A stretch of DNA of 64,000 nucleotides from Siphonodentalium dalli (GCA_032622095.1 CP136067.1:120875030-120939029); one strand, 5' to 3'; positions 10,092 through 22,940 are shown, counted from the stretch's first letter. Notes: a model not told the origin generated them from the sequence alone. Numbers and translations are program-made.

Positions 10092-10592
10092 TTAAAGACA
10101 CGGTTGGCCTTGGCGGTGGGTATCCTGTGAAAATATCTCCACCCGTCAAAAACCGCCACAAACAGAAAGAACATCAAAATGTAGATAGACTTTGTCCGTA
10201 TACAAATAAGAAATATCGCATAAACAGTATGTTATGGTCATATATTTGACCATTGTTATGTAAACAAAAGCGTAAAAAGTTACTTTTCTGGTGTTTGTTT
10301 ATATTATGATGGTAAACATAAAGAGCGTTCTTTGTTGGTGAATACCTGATATGGAACTAATAAAGAGCGTTTATGCCATTTGTGCGTGATTAGCCAGTAG
10401 CTTTGTGATGTCTTCTGTAACACAATCAGGCTCTTGCTTAGGTAAAATATAGTAGGTCCTTATGATAACATGCTGTTTACGCGATGGTCATGGTTTATAT
10501 GAACGGAACTGTACGCGTTTTAATGTTTTTCTGTTTACGGTGTTTGGAACAAATATGAATATTTCGACAATTAAGGCCGCACGTGCCTTTAA
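10092..10592. mobile_element. TTAA-flanked MITE, copy 1 of 3
   Basis: Flanked by TTAA at 10092-10095 and 10589-10592, with inverted ends of the form TTAAAGGCACG-GCGGC (left end diverged: TTAAAGACACGGTTGGCC). The interior shares GCGGTGGGTAT, CTCCACC, TGACC-rich and AAGAGCGTT segments, in opposite orientation, with the copies at 21590-22145 and 40185-40740. TTAA targets suggest mobilisation by a piggyBac-like transposase. There is no coding capacity. Confidence 0.65.
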
Positions 10593-10737
10593 TCACTCCT
10601 ATTATCGTTAGATCTATATGCACGTAGAACATGATATGTAAAGCTTGGAATGTCCTGCGTATTTATTTTCCTATATACAAAATATATGAACAAACTTTAT
10701 ATGACTTATTCTATATACATGTAATCCGCTGTTGCTC

Positions 10738-12563
10738 ATCTGTTCCCCGAAAATCATTCCTGTCCCGTTTTATGTTCCACTTCGAAGTTGATTTTTGTTT
10801 ACCTTCTTAGCGATTTTTTTGACAAGATGGAGCCACCCGCACATAAAAAGATGAGCTGGACTATATTTTATCACACTTAGATTTGTCGCCGTTTGCATCG
10901 AGGCTCGGTAGGTAATACTCAACGGCTATGTATGGCAATTATTTGGTTGCATGTTCTTAGTCATACCGAAATTTACACTGATCACTAACAAATCTCACAT
11001 TTTTCTTCAGTGACTGACAAAATAGTGGAAATTTCGCTAGCATAAAATAGTTCTACAAACCTACGATTGTAACTTACGATAAAATACATCTTCACAAACA
11101 GTTCACGTCCTGTGTTGTTTCAAGCATTACATATAATGGCATTAGATTTAACTTTTTCGCCGAACCATATGGGTACCACTTCTTAGTTTACAGATGCTAC
11201 AGTATCTATAGCATGTTCCGATTCTTATCAATTATAAATGTTCCACCGTTAAGCAAAAACAGCTTTACACACGGAATCCTTTAGAAATGACTGTTTTAGT
11301 GATAGTGAGTATTATTAATTTTGACAGTGACAAAATGGTAGAAAATATTGGGGAAGTGACCCATATATCACTCAACTTTCTCCATATAACATATTCTAGA
11401 TCTGGTATAGATATAACTATGTCATAAAGTATAACATCAAAGAAATAAAATAAAATCCATAGCACTAAATATTTAGCAGTTTTGAATCACATTATCATAT
11501 ATATTCTCCGTACTGCGGAGATCGAGATTTGATTGAAATCGGTAACAGCACCATTTTATTTTATTTTATTGTTTTTTTTTAATTATGGCTCGAACCCCAC
11601 ACCACTACTTAATTGGGCGAAGCCATGTTGGCAATTCCAAATAACATACCTGTATTACCCGTATCACGGTAATGCTTTCAAATGAGTTTGATAGAAATCG
11701 GCGACGAAAACATTCTTGTCAATTTTGATTCCCCAACCCCGTGCATATGCATCCCGAGTCATTGATCGCCCATTTCTGCAAAACTTGAACCAACCACTTT
11801 TTCGTGAAGAAAAGTTATCCCGCGGAACCAATTTTGAAGCCCCTTTAATTTATATAGCCGTTTGACAGAAATCATATAGGCCCGAATAATGTGTTATATG
11901 CATGCATATTTTATCAGAATTTGGCTTTGTTGTGTCAACTGTTTTCCGTTTTCTCGCGAATCAAGCTCATGTGTGGTCAGGAAATCCCTGTAATAACGGG
12001 TTATCATAGTAGTAGGGAATATGGCCGTATAAAATATTGAATTCGATGAGTTTTGAGCGCTCATATATTTGATTAATCACCAAAGAAGTGGAGCAGCAAA
12101 GAAGTGATCATGCAGGGAAACAAACATTGTCTAAGAAGTGGAACATTTTCGGGTAAAATTTCCCCGCATTTTTCACATGGAAACGATTATAGGATCGTGT
12201 TGATTTGCTGCATGTATAACTAATGGTACCCAGTTATTATAAATCTCAAGATTCCACGACGATATGTCGGCTGGTTCGCAAGAAATCAACTCAACATATT
12301 TCCATTGTATTAACACATGAATTAGTTGAAATGCTATTTTAACGGAAATAAGAGTGAGATAACAGTTCGACACGAACTGTATTTATTTATCGCCATCACA
12401 ATGACCAAAATACATGTTGACAAACTCACATATCTTCCGTTTTGTCTAAGTATTACAGCCTTTTCATCTTACAAAAACAATAAAAAATCACAATCGAAGG
12501 GGGACATGATCAAAATCGAAGTGGAACATAAAACGGGACAGGAATGATTTTCGGGGAACAGAT
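10738..12563. mobile_element. 1.83-kb element with perfect 48-bp terminal inverted repeats
   Basis: Bases 10738-10785 (ATCTGTTCCCCGAAAATCAT onward, to ...TTCCACTTCGA) are the exact reverse complement of 12516-12563, 48 of 48. The interior is AT-rich with only short open stretches. It does contain further AAGAAGTGGA motifs (12080-12145) echoing the terminal GAAGTGGAAC. A non-autonomous DNA transposon is likely; superfamily unknown. No clear target duplication. Confidence 0.8.
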
Positions 12564-13030
12564 TAACAACAGTGCTGCCTGCCGAAACTCAAATACATGA
12601 ACACATCTAGGTGTAGGTTATATTACATTGTCTTGTGTAACTTAAAATATTCTTGCCAAATCATGCAAACGATACACACCTCTTCCACTAACCTCATAGC
12701 AATGAAAATCGTGCTCGCAAATTACGTTTAGGCTTGCTCATATATTATAGCCATAGTTTAAGTGTTCTATGTAATAAATACCACATATAATGCACTGCGG
12801 TTTGGTCGTAAATGGTTATCAGGTGGAAAACAATATTGTTATTGAAGGTCATAATTGTTGCATGTAAATCAGTGACAAAAGGAATTGGAGTTCCAGAAGA
12901 GCTGCGTGCAGAGTTATGGTCATGCATGAACTCTGTCAACCATTATCGAAACATGAGATACACTAAAATAAAGCAATAATGAAACTGAGATAACCAGACC
13001 AAAATCTGCGCGAGTCAAGATTTTTTGGGA
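12564..13030. other. Intergenic; nothing recognised
   Basis: AT-rich sequence without long open frames or visible repeats. Confidence 0.6.
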
Positions 13031-13034
13031 AATC

Positions 13035-13520
13035 ACTTTTTAGCACACCTGAGACGAAGTCTCCGGTGGAGCTTTAGTCATCGCCCCTCGTCCGTCGTCC
13101 GTCCATCCGTCCGTCCGTCCGTCAACAATTCCTTTAACATCTTCTCCGGAACAATAAGACCGAATGGGTTCATATTTGGTGTGGATGTTCCCTCGGTGAC
13201 TCACATTCAGATTTGTTCAAATGAGGTCACTGGGTGAAATAGTTGTGAAGCCAGGGCCATAACTCTTGCCCTCCATAGTAATTCTTTAAACGACTTCTCC
13301 TCAATAACTATCAGAGCTATTTATCTTCTTATAAATTCGAGGCACAGCGTGTGTGGTTGTTCCTCTATGTGTCACGTACGATTCATGTTAGGTCACACCG
13401 AAGATTCATAATTGGTTGAGAGCTGTAACATGTATGGTGTGCTCAATCAAATTGTTCATGCACGCACGCACAAACGGACGATTGAGTCAAAATGGCGATG
13501 CATGGACGGATAGTTAGTTT
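13035..13520. repeat. Mollusc-type dispersed repeat (CGTCCGTCC family)
   Basis: Starts with a small hairpin (CACCTGAGACGAAGTCTCCGGTG-like, 13047-13070). It is followed by a GTCCGTCC run (13090-13122) and two diverged ~160-bp units containing AATTCTTTAA..CTTCTCC and ...GACTCACATTCAGATT / GTCACGTACGATTCATGTTA. This layout is familiar from dispersed molluscan repeats. Confidence 0.55.
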
Positions 13521-14450
13521 TGTTTAGGTAACTGATATCCTCTTTGGTATCCCATATGCTACAGCGATAACCTGAATGTGCGTCATTTTGAGACAGTCCA
13601 ATCATCCTACTTATCTGCAGGCAGTATCACAATTTTCATATTTCTCATAACATTCACCCCGTTTCCGCCAGAAACTGCGTTCAAAGCCAACGCTATAAAG
13701 CCACACAATCCTGCAAAAATTATATCACTCTGTCTGGAGGACGGTGCTCCTTGTGTGTCGATGGACATCGATGAAACTTGTGTCACCGTTATCCAAAGGA
13801 GCACAACACCACCTTAATTTGCCAGCTCCCGCAAAATAGCCATATTCATATTCATATTCACTAGCAGCTGATTTCCAGGGAGAAGGGCTCCCATAAGGTT
13901 CATATATTGTGTACCGATCCCCCATGCGCATCCGCATTCCTGACTGTCAACCTAAACTGTTATGAAAGCTTAACATGTGTATAATTGCGTCATAATAAAT
14001 AGGTGCAGCTGCATTTCACATAAATACGTGTTCATTGCGAAATATTTGATTATATGATCGAGCGTATCGTAGAAATAAAGTGAACAATGTATACTGCTAG
14101 AAGACGTCAAGACAAAAAATAGATGAAATACAGTAAAGTAAAGACTGAGAATCAATATTGAAATAATTTTGTATCACGAAGATGATTGTTGTGTTGCCTC
14201 ATTAATGGTCATTGGAACAACATATTAGCTGATTAGTATGTGCATATATGATATCATTGCCATGGAAACAGGTTTTTTTCTGACACATGACCCATAACCG
14301 GGACTCATCAATAGTCCGAATCGACACGGGAGCAAAGTCATTGATTGGTGTTTTGTCTATGAAACTTTTATGTTTGAAATAAAAAAAGATGTACACACAT
14401 TCCACCACAATGGAATACAGGCAATACATAAGTTAAAGTGTTTAAGAAGT
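13521..14450. other. Intergenic; no gene supported
   Basis: A hydrophobic minus-strand reading at 13607-13804 could be mistaken for an exon but has no convincing splice sites. ATTCATATTCATATTCA at about 13845 is a small hexamer repeat. Otherwise featureless. Confidence 0.5.
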
Positions 14451-14459
14451 GCAATTTTC

Positions 14460-15700
14460 GCTCAAATGGCTGCCATTTAATCCGCCATTTTGAATTTACC
14501 TATAATATATAAGATAATGTTGTCAACGGGTATACAGTCTGATACATGTCCGACCAACATAGCTACAAACTGAGCAGTTTTCCCCGCAGTTACTGGTCAA
14601 CCGCAATTTACAATGGCTTAAAATGAGAGGAAAATAGGCGTTTTCACCAAAATGGTTGCCATGTCAACCATGACAATTTTCCAGCTTGGCATGACATCCA
14701 AAATTACTGTTTATTTGTTTCAGATGTGTGCCAAATGTTGCACTTTACCATAACATGCACGAATTTTCATCCATCCGCCCCACTAATATCATCCCATGTG
14801 CCCATTTGCGTATACAAGTTATAAAATAAAAAATGTTGGTGAGCCCACGTCCGCTTAAGATGTGACTTTTGTGGCGTTGTCTACGAATAACAAAAAAGGT
14901 CAGAATTGTGGAAAGATTTGATTCCATCTTGACTATGACCTGTGTGTTCTCAAAGGTGGACCATATACAAAATATTAAAAGTTTCTTCAAGTTTGTTCAA
15001 GTTATCATTTAGGCATCACCAATTTCATGATTCTTAACAGGAACAAAGGCGCATAACTTCATCAAAATCATTGAACCATGACAACATTCCAACTTGACCT
15101 GTGTTTTCTGAACTGTAAACCGTTGAACCCACTAACAAAAAATTATGTTCAAGTTATCATCCGGATAACCGCAAGTATTTCTAAGTGTAAAAAGAAGCAT
15201 AGCTCTGTCAACATCATCAGGCCGTGATCCATTTTCGGTCGAACTTGACCTGTATTTTTTTTAAACGTTAATTAGTAATAATTACATACCAGATCGAACA
15301 ACCTTAACAAAAACTTGATTTCTAAGTCGAGCAAGAGGCAGAACTCAGCCAACAATGAACGTACCATCACCAAATTAGAAGATGACATCACTGTGTCTTT
15401 CCATATATGAATAACGTACCAGCTATACATGTATCAAAAATTCTGTCTAGCGTTAGTCGTCAAATTATCATCCCAAAAATGGTGGTTTCTAAGTTGAAAA
15501 GGTGCATAATTCCGACTGATAAATGCATCAACAAATAGAAGACCATAATCAAAGGCGAACTTGATGTGTCTCTCAAATGCGATCCACATGCCAACATTTT
15601 TTTGTGAAAAATCATCTTGAACTTATCAACCGCAAAACCGGACAAAGTTGAGAAAGTGGCACACGTCCGGTCAAAAACGGCCGGACTTTGAACAAATTCG
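14460..15700. repeat. Diverged tandem repeat, units of roughly 150-180 bp
   Basis: Recurring strings define the unit. The first is GCATAACT / GCATAGCTCTGTCAACATCA / GCAGAACTCAGCCAACA. The second is CCATGACAACATTCCAACTT / CCGTGATCCATTTTCGGTCG. The third is AACTTGACCTGTGTTTTCTG / GAACTTGATGTGTCTCTCA. The fourth is AAGTTATCATCCGGATAACC. An ATGGCTGCCATTTAATCCGC motif begins the block. Old and heavily diverged. Confidence 0.55.
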
Positions 15701-16450
15701 AATTTAACATGTGTGTTTTACAACCAATACACACACGATTGAATATATAGCGAAATATACTTAATCTGGGTTCAGTATTACCTGGCGATTTATATTCACT
15801 CGGAGTAGCACGGTCGTGTCACGCGAGGTTGTGATTAGGAGGATAGAATTGACGAATTAACGGAGATAATTATTCATAAATGTGTTTTTAAAAAGCACCA
15901 CCAAACCTCTCCCAACCCACGCACACAATAGGAGAATTTGACTTATGAAAAGTTGTGCACATATCAATGTGATGTACTACATGTATGTGAGTGAGTGAGT
16001 GAGGGATAGCCACGGTCAATCAAAATTCTGAACGATCGTCCAACTATTATATACATCGAGAAGAATAGAATATAGCCATGCGTAATGAGTAGAGACCAAC
16101 CTTGGTACAACGCAATGGGCTAATTGGTCAGTGGACTTATTGTGTGAAAACCCAGCGGGCGACATGGCTAGCTATACATAGTACTTATATGACGACCAAT
16201 TGTCACAAAACTCCACCTTAATAAGACGACACGCCTACTATGCCATCGCTACTGTTGAACGTGTGTCCGCAGCCAATGGTTGTTCCAGGAATCAAATTTT
16301 ACATTTCTAAAAAAGCTACCGAACCAATAAAGCTACATTAATGTGTGGCCTAGCGGTCTTTTATTTCCCCCCGACATTCCGTCGGAGGACTATAGTAATG
16401 ACCCTCGCCAGTGCGCCCGTGTGTGCGTGGGAACGTATGTCCGTGCATCC
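15701..16450. other. Intergenic; nothing recognised
   Basis: Includes a short GTGAGTGAGTGAGTGAGG run (about 15987-16005). No coding or structural signal otherwise. Confidence 0.6.
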
Positions 16451-17222
16451 GCCCGGAACTTTGTCCAAGCCTGTATTCTGTCATTTTAAACTTGGCACAT
16501 ATATCATCCTGCATGGGTACATGCGCACCTGTGATTTTGAGTTCGTTGGACTCACTTTGGCGGAGTTATTGCCCTTTTTCGACATAGAATCGTACATCCT
16601 GGGACCCATCTTTTGTTCGAGCCTGCATTTGGTCATTTTCCAGTCATTTTTTAAAAACTTGGCACAGATGTCAACCAGAATGGGAAACTGCGCACCTACG
16701 ATGTTCAGTTCAGTATGAGTCCTTTTGGCAGAGTTATTGCCATTTTTCGACATAGAACTGTTTTATGTTTTTTGTGTTAGAGTTATTAACCTTTTCTCGA
16801 CAAATTGAAGATATGCAACATATTTAGTGAATATGCACCTTGAATCATATTGGGAATAACTCCACAAAAAATAGTCGGACAGAGTCATAATCGCAGGTCA
16901 CAGGTTCCCATTGTACTAAAGATATATGCCAAGTTTCAAAAAAATTGACCTAAAAATGTAGGAATAAAAGCTCGGACAAAATTATGTATGTTGCAAACAA
17001 AATTCTAAGTCGAAAAAAGGGGGATAACTCCTCCAAAAAAGTCGCAAATCCGTCATAATTGCAGGTGCACAGGTTCCCATGGTACTAAATATCTGTTCCA
17101 AGTTTTAAATAAATTGACCGAAAAACTCAAGAGAAATTTGTGTCCACGGACGACGGATGGACGACGGATGGACGGACAAGCTGATCCAAGTTTACCCCCA
17201 CAACTTTGTTGCGGGGTATAAT
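16450..17222. repeat. Mollusc-type dispersed repeat with tandem units and GGGGTATAATA tail
   Basis: Two ~185-bp units are anchored on AAACTTGGCACA..GCGCACCTGTGATTTTGAGTTC..GTTATTGCCCTTTTTCGACA (from 16487) and AAACTTGGCACAGATGTCAA..GTTATTGCCATTTTTCGACA (from about 16656). After a GGGATAACTCC region come GACGGATGG reiterations (17149-17178) and the tail CTTTGTTGCGGGGTATAATA (17203-17222). The short open frames here are by-products of the repeat. Confidence 0.65.
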
Positions 17223-17244
17223 AAAACCTTCTGCCGAGTTCTGG

Positions 17245-18930
17245 GCTATGCAGATACCCGGATTCCAGTTTTCACTCATTTATTATTAAAAACGTATTGC
17301 CGTGGTAACATCAGAACCTGCCTATATATGTCCACCAGCACATTATTATATTTATTAATTATATCAAAGACTTAAAATATAATTTGATAAAACTGGGAAT
17401 TGCTATAATAAGAAATGTCTGCATTAATGTTTACTATCTTGTTGTGATGATTCCACAATTCTCTCATGTTTCACAGAAAACAGCATTTTTTACCCGAAAA
17501 TCGAATCCCAGAAAATTGACGGACCCGATAATTATCTTATGGTAGGTGAACATGATCACACTTTGTTATTTAGTTAAATTCCTAACCAGAAATAGAGGAA
17601 AATGTTATTTAGGCAGTTGGATTCCATTTTTCACTGTTTCCATTTACGAAAAAGCCTATTTAACCCAAATAAATAAACAATCGTACAAGATTTTATTTGA
17701 AGGGAATATCCGCATGTTATGCACTCTATCAATACTAGTATATTGATATATTATTCGTCTTGTTACTCTTCCACTGTTCCGCATAATTCAATTCGACCAA
17801 TGCCGATTCCATAGTACCAGTTAATATATAGAAATAAGGGGGGGGGGTGTTGTTCCGATAGCTGGGATTACAGTTTTCACTGATTTTATTAATAAATAAA
17901 AACAATTAACCCTGGTAACCATTTGTCCCGCTTTATTCCAACAACGGCTTATTATATATATTACATACATCTGAATTGTTGACAAACGAAGCTGTTTTTT
18001 ATAAATGGCATGCATAATAATTAATGATGCATATCATGTTGTGATCGATCCCAGAATTCTCTCATTTTTCACAAAAAAACTGTTTTTACAACAAAAACGA
18101 ACCCTAGAGCATTGACATACTACAAAATTATCTTACAAAATGTGAACATGTCCCTCTCTATTGTTTAGTTGCGTTGCCATCCAAAAATAGACGTAAATGT
18201 TATTTAGGTAGCTGGTTTCATTCACGATAAAGCCAATTTTACCCCAAAATCAGAAATCGCACAACATTTCGCAAGAAGGCAACACCGACATGTTATCTGC
18301 TGTACCAATATGAAACTTTTGATACATAACTAATCTTGTTACCCTTTCACATGATTCAATTCGAAGAAGTGTCGATTCCGGTCCCCGCTAATACATATAT
18401 GGCCTATATAGAAATATAGGGGGCTGCTACTCAGAGTACTTAATTCCAGTTTTCACTGATTTTATTAATTCAAATCAGTTTACTCTGGTAACCATAGAAC
18501 CTGCCTTATTCCAAAAACGCCTTGTTAATTTATTATCTACATCTAACACTTATTTTTTTAACATTGAAACTGGGATATTTGTTTATAAAATGGAATGAAT
18601 TAAGGATGCATATCTTCTTGTTGTGGTGGATTCCAGAATTATCTAATTTTTTCACAAAAAAGCGATTTTTACCCTCAAAACGAACCCTAGAACATTGACA
18701 TACTCCAAATTATTTTACAAAATGTGAACATGTCCAACCTCTATTGTTTAGTAGTGTTTGCATCCGGAAATAGATGTAAATGTTATTTAGGCAGCTGGAT
18801 TCCATTTTTCACTGGTTTGATTCACGAAAAAGCCGATTTTACCCCAAAATAAGAAATCGTACAACACTACACGAAAAGGCAACACCGGTATGTTATCCGC
18901 TGTATTAATACGGAGATTTTGATATATAAT
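17245..18930. repeat. Threefold diverged tandem repeat of a ~590-bp unit
   Basis: Three anchor strings recur in order. TTCCAGTTTTCACTGATTTT occurs at about 17260, 17865 and 18444. TCTCATTTTTCACA..AAACAG..TTTTTACCC occurs at about 17460, 18058 and 18640. AAATGTTATTTAGGCAG.TGGATTCCA occurs at about 17600, 18197 and 18780. Spacing is about 600 then 580. Units begin just after the GGGGTATAATA tail. Function unknown; no frame is conserved across units. Confidence 0.8.
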
Positions 18931-19189
18931 TCGAAAAATAACGCCCAATTCTGGTCCAAGCTGCTCTACTATAAGGCATAATATAACGTTTTAAGGGCGC
19001 TGCCTGGGAAAAGGTGTTTGACTTTATTTATATGATATATGGCGTGCGCTAGTTTGGAGCAGACTGGTGATATGTGTTTCTTAAATGATAGATTTTAATA
19101 TATATGAATGCCTAAAAATATGATTGAGGTTTCGTGCTCACGATTTCAAATACGTTTCAATTATGTGTTATTTAAGAGAATTTTCATAG

Positions 19190-19475
19190 TGCTCCATTTG
19201 GTTTCGTTATTTTCCGGGTGCATGAGCATCTAATTGCTCTTTTCTGTGTTTATAGAAAGCTTGTTGCAGCAGCAACACCAAGTGTAGATATTACGTAGTT
19301 GATTGTTCACATAACTTTCAATTTGGGTGCCGTTATCCCCGCTAGTCATTAAGGTGGTATCATCTGCGTAAGACAATATATATGCATGGTTGTAACCATT
19401 TGGCATATAGTTAGCGTAGCTTAAGCTTAAACAAAATTATGGGGCCGAGTATGGAGCCTTGGGGGACTTATGTCC
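19190..19475 (-). pseudogene. Non-LTR retrotransposon reverse transcriptase fragment
   Basis: The minus strand reads VPQGSILGPIILF (RT motif B region) from about 19471, then a stop and a frame change. It continues NYMPNGYNHAYILSYADDTT (motif C, YADD) and LMTSGDNGTQ, then NQLRNIYTWCCCCNKLSINT and EKSN, with another stop, to about 19230. The spacing between motifs B and C fits a LINE reverse transcriptase of a CR1/Jockey-like kind. The EN domain and the rest of RT are absent. This is a short fossil, unrelated in sequence to the LINE at 22.5-27.3 kb. Confidence 0.75.
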
Positions 19476-19624
19476 ATTAGTTTGGATTTATTTCCATGAA
19501 GTTCAGTTTATTGTCGCCTGTTGTCTATATAGCTTTTGTTCGCGTGGATATACATGTACCACGTGGTGCATTCGCGGCAAGGATATTTCTATAGCAACCC
19601 AAATTTCAAGTTTGCTTCTTTACA

Positions 19625-20775
19625 ATCTCACTGTGGTGAATCACGTGGTTTCGTGGTTGGTGAGTACCACGCATTCAAAATAGCCGAGGCGAGTGCAAAC
19701 GCACAAACAGATGATATGGTAGCGCCATCAAGATCATATCATTAGGCATATAAAAACTATATTGGAGCTAGGGACCTTCACCTATATACAGTGAAATACA
19801 TTATTATGGAATAGATATTAACTAAGAACTGTTTTTGCAATGTTCTAAACTTATAGAATTCCCTGTCACAGCAGCAAAAATTTCCCAGGTTTTGAACTTG
19901 TGGAGTATGATTCTACGGGCCTAGCTGGAGTTAGTGGAGTAGAGATTAACGACATGATCTATGGGGTGAGGCACCATGTCGTCACGTTCATGATAACAGA
20001 CCCGTGTGCTATTATGCAGTTTAGTCTACTGACAATACAAGTAAATCGAAGATAGTGACGAACGTCACCGCGTTGGAATCTATCTGACACACACGATTGC
20101 AATTGTTTGTCTTCTAGCGTAAGCAATGCACGAATTTGCCTTCTACTTTAATGTGTAAGCGGTGTCCGCCTGCAAAGACAAGATTATGTCTTCGTGGTGG
20201 CGAAGTACCGACGACTGTCAGAGCGCAAAAAAAAAACAGTATGCAATTGCCGAGTACGTTTTTAATCACATTTGCTCCACCACCTTCTACGACAAGGCCA
20301 ACTACGCCTATCAATATGTATACACACAAGAGGTAATGAGAAACTGACACAACACATAGCATTTAGACTGTTACGAGCATTTGCTATAGTTTATTTTTAA
20401 AACAAGTTTATACCATATTTGTTCGGAAATGCTCAATAGTTTCCTATAACATTCTGACCAAAGTTGCCAGTCGGAGTTTCGTGGAATACACCAGTCTATA
20501 CTACTATATGAGAATCCTTCGACTGACAATTTTGGTCAGAATGTTATAGAAAATACTCGGAATTTGTTGAACACAACTGGGGTATCAGCTAGTTTGAAAA
20601 ATAGTATAGCATATGCTCGTATCTTCCAAAATACTATGTGATATATCATTATCCTATCGTTTTTGTCGTTTTTGTCGTTTCTGGTCGCATTTGCGATCGC
20701 ATCGGCCATTTTGAATGCGTGGTACTCATCAACTCGAAACCACGTGATTCCCCATTGTGAATCTAAGCGTCTTCA
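19625..20775. mobile_element. ~1.1-kb element with imperfect inverted ends
   Basis: 19630-19705 (AATCACGTGGTTTCG..TGAGTACCACGCATTCAAAA) is inverted at 20690-20765 (TTTTGAATGCGTGGTACTCA..CGAAACCACGTGATTC). No coding capacity. A second palindrome (20369-20621) is nested inside. The copy of this locus at 38269 starts part-way into the left repeat. Confidence 0.65.
20369..20621. repeat. ~250-bp imperfect palindrome (foldback MITE)
   Basis: The left arm runs from TTACGAGCATTTGCTATAG to TAACATTCTGACCAAAGTTG. It is mirrored by CAATTTTGGTCAGAATGTTA through to CTATAGCA-type TATAGCATATGCTCGTATC. The loop is about 30 bases. The same palindrome is present at about 38965-39220 in the duplicated segment. 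Confidence 0.8.
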
Positions 20776-21589
20776 CTATCATACAGAAAACTTACCTAGC
20801 TAGCTCAGTATGTCCCACTATACAGTCATATGTATCAAATCATGCCCACGCAAGGTACTGGGGATAAAAACTTCTTAGCCTCGATGTTATTTGCTTTATT
20901 ATTTTCGCGTCAATTTCTTGAGCATAACTGGTCCCGCAAGATTGATCCTTATATGTATACGCAATAATAAAAGAGCTATAAAATAATAAGATATACAATA
21001 TAGGCTCGGTTCGCTGAGCAATTTGAATTCATTCTACTTCGTGTGTTTACCGGAAACCGGGGTGACTTGAGACAATTTTAATGCTTATTTAAATCTAACT
21101 TGAAATGAATGATTCGGACCACAGTGATATCACTATAGAAGTTTATCATACAACCTCTCAGCGATTGATCCCTGACAGTTGAGTTTGGTTTTCCGCCATT
21201 ATACCGTGTCCAATACCGTGTCCGAAACAGATATCTCAAGTCACCCCGCGCGGCAATGGGTTGATTTGGTACAGGTGCGTCCTATACCCATGCGACACCT
21301 TGTTCAGCTGCTCTAAATTACCCTAATATGGCTCAAATAATGGGATAGACTGATGACGACGCAGCGAAGAAAGAATGTTTCACTATGCGTCAGATTTTAG
21401 CAACGCAACTTTTCGCTACATACTGTCAGTCAGGGCGTCAGTTTCTGAACCCTTTATCCATATTATAAAACAATGCAAAACGTTGCCATCGCGCATGTGG
21501 CACTCCATTTACATGTGTGGTTGCATGTATATATGTGACAGCGTATTAGGGTATCTAATTAAAGTGAAATAAAATTTTCAAATCTCTAT

Positions 21590-22145
21590 TTAAAGGCACG
21601 GGCGGCGTTCGTTGCAGAACTATTCATATTTGTTCAAATAGCCATCAACGGAAGGAATATTAAAATATATAGTTTTGTTCATATGCCAAACATAATCAGC
21701 GCGTACATAGTATATTGTCGTCAAGAGGTACGATTGTGTACGTAAACAAGAACCTTCTCGTGTTACAGACGTTTTGCTTCTGTTTACATAACACAGCGCA
21801 ATTATATTGGTTAATCACACACAAATGATATAAACGCTCTTTATTATTTCCATATATGGAAAACAGTAACAAATAACGCTCTTTATATTTACCATATCCT
21901 GATCTAAACAAAAGCCAGGAAACGTAACGTTTTTTGCTTTTTTTTACATAACAAAGCAAACAAAATTGACAATAGCTTACTGTTTATGCCATATTTCTGA
22001 TTGGTGTAAGAACAAAGTCTGTCTATATTTTACTATTCTTTCTGTGTATGGCAGTTTTTGACGGAGGTGAATATTTTAACAGCATACCCACCGCCAACCG
22101 GCCGCCCGTATCTGACATGTTTACAAAGAGATAATCCACCTTTAA
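21590..22145. mobile_element. TTAA-flanked MITE, copy 2 of 3
   Basis: Begins TTAAAGGCACGGGCGGCGTT and ends CCACCTTTAA. Opposite in orientation to the copy at 10092-10592 and nearly identical to 40185-40740. Carries internal CGCTCTTTAT repeats. Confidence 0.7.
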
Positions 22146-22493
22146 TGTGGAAACGACCAACATCTGACAAGTGCGTATTATATCGATTCTAAGGTTGTAT
22201 GTTGTGGTAAGAACAATGCGTGGATACGTGGAAGATAATGTTAGTACAGTGCATGTATACTTACATACAAATACAAATAAAAAGATGATATTCTTAATTG
22301 TCTATGACTGGAAGAACTCATTTGAGGGATGATTGGAATGATATCTTGAACATGTAAATATAGTAAGGGTGTCATCCTACTCCCTGTATCTTGAATACCA
22401 GGTAAAAGAGAGGGGTGAATCCTGCGTACCAGTTAAGATATATGGTATACAATGCTTTGTTAACATAGAGGGGTGAATCCCGCGTACCAGTTA

Positions 22494-22496
<3 letters not shown>

Positions 22497-22556
<60 letters not shown>
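22497..22556. repeat. (TA)n microsatellite at the LINE 3' end
   Basis: About 27 TA units join the target minisatellite (left) to the LINE body (right). The LINE 3' end, read on the minus strand, is GGAGGAAATAAAGG followed by the TA run. Confidence 0.9.
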
Positions 22557-22561
<5 letters not shown>

Positions 22562-22940
22562 ATTTCCTCCGCAAACGGAGAGTTTAAACATTATGCATCA
22601 TACACAAGATTAGTGTTTCAACATAGTTGACAAAAAATAAACATCAATATATCACATGGTTTTATACACAAAATATGCGCAATACAAATTCAATGAGGTA
22701 TAAGCATCACACCTGTAGGCCTCGTGTATTTCTGATTTCACGAAACACTTCAACTGGATAATTATACGAGTATCTGTCGAATGGAGCGAGACTGAGTTGT
22801 CTGCGATATAGCTTTATTTTCGTTATAAAGTACATGTGTATATCATGTTTAGTTAGATGCTACTAAATACAAATTAATTATGTATATATTGTTTCTGTCT
22901 TCGAGCAGAGCGGTTCGTGAGCGGTTTACAAGTGATCCAT

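Larger units (their letters stand above)
19673..22498 (+). repeat. Segmental duplication, copy 1 (2.8 kb)
   Basis: Collinear with 38269-41096 and nearly identical, with scattered substitutions and small indels (I estimate 98-99%). It contains most of the inverted-repeat element, the 253-bp palindrome, a TTAA MITE and the start of a 58-bp minisatellite, where homology stops at a (TA)n tract and the LINE insertion. No gene lies inside. Confidence 0.9.

Noticed and set aside
13607-13804. Hydrophobic minus-strand reading as an exon of a membrane protein
   Set aside because: No convincing acceptor or donor, no conserved motif, and a competing frame on the same strand. Composition alone is not enough.
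21350-21376. Second hammerhead core (CTGATGACGACGCAGCGAAGAAAG)
   Set aside because: It has the CTGATGA string, but stem II does not close and GAAA is not in register.
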